Positions 43,101 through 47,155 of a stretch of 47,155 nucleotides of DNA are shown here, one piece after another. Where the stretch lies: contig JAVKOQ010000378.1 in NCBI GenBank assembly GCA_031835245.1, positions 1 to 47,155 of the forward strand, given 5' to 3'. Position 1 is the stretch's first letter; every line of letters begins with the position of its first letter. Under the pieces are notes generated by a model, which saw nothing but the letters and a program-made list of their open reading frames with translations, was not told the DNA's origin and did not search any database. The translations under genes and the position numbers were made by a program. Origin of the DNA: Balamuthia mandrillaris. Taxonomy: Eukaryota; Discosea; Longamoebia; Balamuthiidae.

Positions 43101-46100
43101 TGCACTTTGATGGAGGCCAAATGTTTTGGAGTGGTGGAGAGGAAACTGGTCATCTCTGCCACGAGACGAGCCAACGTTGCTTCTGCTGAAGGTTTGTTCT
43201 TTTCTTCTTCTTCCTTTTCCTTCATGGAGGAAGAAGGAGTTGGTTTGGAGGGAGGAGCGCTGAGAACCATGGCTTTGTCGAGAGTCTCTTTCTCGGACCA
43301 ACGAGTGAGGACGGTCAGCGCTTGCATGACGTCAATGGGCTGGTAGCTCTCTTTGTTCAACCTGACACCCAACACGCGTTTGGTGAAGGTCGCCAGGGTA
43401 GCTGGCTGTCGAAGCAGCGACCAAAGAGAGGTGTACAGCGACTCGCTCTGCTCCTCTCCACCTTCTTTCTCTTTGCCTTTCTTCGAAGAGGAGGATGAAG
43501 ATACAGGAGAAGGAGCAGAAGAAGGAGATAGAGCAGGGAAGTGAAGGATAAGACGGATCAAGGAGTCCAAAGCGTAATGCGAGGAGAGGCGATGCATCAT
43601 TTGGAGGATCTCGAACCAAATAGGAGGGCGAGAAGCATCCGCCGGATCGAACAACATGGACAAAGCAGAGGTGGGGGTCTTGCTAGGGTCGTCCATAAGT
43701 CTGATGGACACATCATCGAGCTGACTGTGTGTTGCAGGTGACCAGATATAGTTCTCCAGGCTCAACGCTATAATGTTTTGTAATGATGCTAACGTTAAAC
43801 AAAGAAGGAAAGGAAACCAAAGAAGAGGAAACGTACGTAGGGAATCTTTGCTAGGGTTCTTTCCCTTAGGTTGCAGCAACTTCTCCTTCTACAAAAGTAA
43901 AACGAGCACAAAAGTAGGCAAAGAAATAAAAGAATAAGAAAGAAGGAACAAAGTAAGAACAAAAGAACAACAACAAAACCAGACGTTGCTGATGAAAAAA
44001 AAATGGATGTTGAATACATACCAACAAAGTTCTATAGCTCTCCAACACATCATATCCGGTGGCCTCCAACACCGAGTTACATTTCTGCAGCGGGAAGTTG
44101 AGTCGCTGCAGACTGGTCGCCAACGCTGCTTTGTCGCGTTTGGCTTTGGCGTAGACCGCGCCTCTGGCGCTGCACTCCAGCTCTAACTCTCCAAGCAGAG
44201 TCTCTTGGGCGGTAAGCGTCAACGCACCGTCCTCCTTGTTCTGTTCTAGCACTATGTGCAGAAGAGCTTGCAACAGTCCTTTTGTTGAAAAATGTGAGAC
44301 GAGAATAAGACAATAGAGGAGGAAGAGGAAGAGGAAGAGGAAGAGGAAGAGGAAGAGGAAGAGGAAGAGGAAGAGGAAGAGGAAGAGGAAGAGGAAGAGG
44401 AAGAGGAAGAGGGAAGAGAAGAGAAGAGGAAGAGGAAGAGGAAGAGGAAGAGGAAGAGGAAGAGGAAGAGGAAGAGGAAGAGGAAGAGGAAGAGGAAGAG
44501 GAAGAGGAAGAGGAAGAGGAAGAGGAAGAGGAAGAGGAAGAGGAAGAGGAAGAGGAAGAGGAAAGAGGAAGAGGAAGAGTAAGAGGAAGAGGAAGGGGAA
44601 GAGGAAGAGGAGCAGAAGAGACCTTGATCCTGCAAAAGTGCCTGTCTAACATCTGCGTGTTGCACGAACATGGTTAAGGTTCTAAAGTAAAGTCGCTGCA
44701 ACTCGGCATAGGCAATGGACGAGAGAAGATCCTTGCAGCGAGGATGATAAAGGGTTCTATAGTTTATGTTCTCAGGCTCATCTGCGGAACTGGCAGCAAG
44801 CAACAGCTTGGCATCCTCTTCCTGTTGCGGTGGAATACTAGCTGTGAACAGAGGTAACAACGACAACAGTTGTTTGGTGCAGCTCAGAAATTCTGCCGTC
44901 ACATCTGTCTTCTGTGAATGTAGAATGAAAAGATAAAGTTAATAATACAGGAGGAAAAAACAAACAAAAAAACCTGTACCTCGGGCATCAACTTGAGGTC
45001 TTTGGGTTGGGTCCACGTTTGTGTCGTATCGTTGCCAACGTGCAAATAAAGCTCTGTATAGTCCCTAACAGAGAGTATCGAACTTTTTCCGTGGAACTTG
45101 TATGAGAGAGAGAGAGAGAAGTGAAACGGTTAGAAACGAAAGAAGGTAAAAACCAACAACAACAAGTGCCGGATAACTTACCACAGGTTCTTGAGGGTCG
45201 ACTCTGGTGCCTGGAGTGAAATGTACGCCTCGTTTGCCCATCAAGGAAAGAGCAGTCACGGACTCTTGGATGAGTGCCGAGAGCTGTGCTTGCTGTTGTG
45301 GTTCACCAGAGAGCAACAAAGCTGGAAGAACCTTTGGCAAGGCGCTTTGCAGACGTTGCATGACCCACGTAGTGATATAGGTCTTCCAATGCTCTGAGCT
45401 CTTCAACAAGCGTTGCAGCGCTTGGAGCATATTGGAGGCAGCCGTGGAGAGAGCAGGCAATCGGTTGACATGCTGTAACTCCTTCTCTAGCGCTGCTTCT
45501 TCGTCCTCTCCTTCCTGAGCTGGCTTGGCAACAGCAATGCTGAGGAAAGACGCCACACCTAAGCCTTGACCGATGCCAGAGAGAAGCTCGTCCGCTATTT
45601 GCTTTGCCAGTTGGTTGCATTCGTTGTTGGCGTTGTTGTTGATGTTGTTGGGATCCACCTGTGGCAAAGTGATGGAGAACAAATGGGTGACTAACACCTT
45701 CATGAAAGATTTGGTTCCGTTGTATATCTTCAACAATCTCCTTATCTCCCGTTTCCTCTTCTTTTCCTCTTTCTTTTCCTCTGTTTCCTGTTCTTCCTCC
45801 TTCTCTTTCTCCTTGGCCTTCTCCGCTTCCTTTGCTTCCTCAGGAACCAACAAAGGCGGTACTTCCTCGTTTTCCTCTTTGAGGAAAGTCATCAACAGGC
45901 ACATCCATTTGGGAGTGCAGAGCTCCGCTCGAACAACGGCCGAAGCAGAGGCCAGAGAGAACAAAAGGAGACCAATGTCCGCTGGAGAGAGAGCTGTTTG
46001 GTCAATGTCTTTTGACCAGTCCTCGCTGAGGCGGAAGAGCTTTGTTTGTTTGGGTCGCTTGCCAAGACCCTTGCCAAAGAAGGAGACACGACGAGGGCCA

Positions 46101-47155
46101 TTCTCACCAGTAAACAAAGTGGTGTTCTCCTTCCAAGAGTTGTTCAAGTGCTCGTGAAGAAGATCCAACAACTGTTGTGTCAACTTGAGCTGAGCAGGAT
46201 AGAGATGGGTCGTCGTTGTTCCCGACTTGTTGCTGTTAGCTTTGGAAGACGGGTGGATGCATTGCAAAGCAATAGTTTGCAACAAGAGCCAAGCGGCTTG
46301 TCGCTTCTTGTAGAGAGCTATGAAGCGCTCTTGCTTGGCTTTGCTTTCTGTGTCGTCGGTCCCGCCCATAAGGAAGCGAATGTCCTCCTCGTCCTCCACG
46401 TCTATCCAGCCTTCCTGTTGTCCTCCTGACTCCATGTCATCTTTGCTGGCGATGATGATTCTTCTTGCTTTGAGTTTAGGCTTTTGTTGTTCTTCAGAGG
46501 ATGAAGAAGACTCTCCTTCTCGTTGCTGTTCTTGTGCAGGTTCTTGTTTTTCTTTTCCTTTATCGGTGTCAGAAGAAGAAGGAGAAGACGAAGAAGAGGC
46601 TAGAGAAGAAGAAGCAGTAGAAGCAGATGGCACTTCAAGAACGAGTGGCAAAATCTTCTGGAAGATATCGCTCTCGAGAAGGAACTCAAAGTCGTTCTCT
46701 GTGTGGAACTTAAGAGCAAGGCAGTCACATACAAAAGCGGAAGCCTGCATCACGGAAGTAGATGCGTCGGTCGCTCTGGAATCGAGCAGAGAGAGTAGAG
46801 TCTTGTAGAGAGGATAGAACGCGTCCGAAACTTTTTGCTGCAGCTCCGCTCCGGCGCATTGAAGGTCGTGGCTGTAGTGATGAAGTCCCTTCGTCCTTGC
46901 TTTCAACACCTTCTCCAGGTTCTTGTCCCTCTGCTCCTTCTTGCCACCTCCATCGTTCAGAGGAGCATAGCTCTTCAAGGCCCATCCAACAAGAGCCATG
47001 ACTTCCTGCAAGAGAGCCGGCGAGGAGCAGCTCTTCAACGACGTCACAATGTCAGCGAACAGGGCAAGGCACTCTGCCCTGTCGTTGGCCCTTTGCTTCC
47101 TCAGCCGCACGCACTCCTCCACGTCCTCCGCGTTGACCTCCTCCGACTGCACAAA
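37619..47155 (-). CDS. Large HECT E3 ubiquitin ligase with SPRY and lectin-like domains (5' end missing)
   Basis: Twenty-one exons (minus): 47155-45182, 45096-44980, 44912-44624, 44278-44022, 43888-43837, 43767-42782, 42718-42512, 42394-42247, 42168-41770, 41693-41489, 41421-41207, 41087-40852, 40778-40549, 40464-40172, 40053-39470, 39386-39249, 39158-38908, 38829-38687, 38598-38365, 38238-37965, 37858-37619; about 2490 residues here, open at the window edge. Order: helical N-terminal region; a CUB-like sandwich (exon 6); a LamG/concanavalin-like domain (exons 9-11, GWTVCGWFLLPL); a SPRY domain (exons 12-13, GKWYYEVKL and GDVIGIKLDLD); the HECT domain (exons 16-21). The catalytic Cys codon is at 38001-38003 in LPEAQTCSFKLKLP; it takes ubiquitin from an E2 as a thioester. 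Exon 15 needs removal of two bases in an AG-repeat (39864-39870) to stay in frame. An acidic tail of about 60 residues follows the HECT C-lobe. The domain set recalls HECTD-type ligases. Confidence 0.9.
40118..40159. repeat. (GA)n microsatellite in HECT intron 14
   Basis: GA run in the intron between exons 14 and 15; the transcript strand is TC, as in most introns of this window. Confidence 0.9.
44316..44611. repeat. (GAAGAG)n hexamer array in HECT intron 3
   Basis: Nearly 300 bp of GAGGAA hexamers with few interruptions fill the intron between exons 3 and 4 (44623-44279). The transcript strand is all pyrimidine (CTTCCT). The long Leu/Phe and Ser frames across it are artefacts. Confidence 0.95.

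Noticed and set aside
44077-44652. Frames of poly-Ser and poly-Leu/Phe on the minus strand
   Set aside because: Read-through of the GAAGAG array in a HECT intron; flanking exons join in phase without it.

Overview
This window is nuclear DNA from an intron-rich, fairly compact protist genome. The reading frames are interrupted by GT-AG introns, mostly 60-170 nt, that are crowded with simple repeats. The gene content is a soluble-type adenylyl cyclase fused to a P-loop ATPase, an RCC1-ankyrin-TIR protein, an F-box protein with amoeba-style GCPW repeats, a huge PPR protein, secreted repeat proteins, Cna-B/SdrD-like domains and a large HECT ligase. Together these suggest a free-living amoebozoan, perhaps of the Acanthamoeba/Balamuthia kind. 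That placement is inference from gene content; nothing in the window proves it.

Layout, left to right. Two paralogous class III cyclase genes stand head to head (1-999 minus, running off the left edge; 1707-10255 plus) and share intron positions and phases. An RCC1-ankyrin-TIR-TIR gene follows (10748-15418, plus). A small secreted repeat protein with a clear TATA box (16025-16874, plus) converges on an intronless F-box/repeat gene (17181-18725, minus). That gene shares a 181-bp divergent promoter with an intronless 1441-residue PPR gene (18907-23232, plus). A tiny secreted acidic protein (23634-23846, minus) precedes a decayed hAT DNA transposon (about 24243-25796).

Two de novo purine synthesis genes come next, tail to tail and only 85 bp apart: FGAM synthase (26096-31033, plus) and adenylosuccinate lyase (31119-33311, minus). 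Upstream of the lyase lie a secreted protein with three Cna-B/SdrD-like modules (33849-35834, minus), a 64-residue acidic gene (36449-36697, minus) and a short beta-helix-like secreted protein (36742-37167, minus). The right quarter is one 21-exon HECT E3 ligase gene (37619-47155, minus) whose 5' end is outside the window.

The most interesting signals are: (1) a palindrome, TGTCGAC, paired with an ACGT-core site, in the short upstream regions of four separate transcription units (F-box/PPR, FGAM synthase, adenylosuccinate lyase, Cna-B protein), partly shared with tRNA-like fragments; (2) the RCC1-ankyrin-double-TIR architecture; (3) the physical pairing of two purine-pathway genes; (4) reading-frame lesions in otherwise well-conserved host genes (cyclase and HECT ligase), which are either assembly errors or real decay. 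All exon borders were deduced by eye from splice consensus, frame and family alignment, and every gene model was checked for phase consistency.
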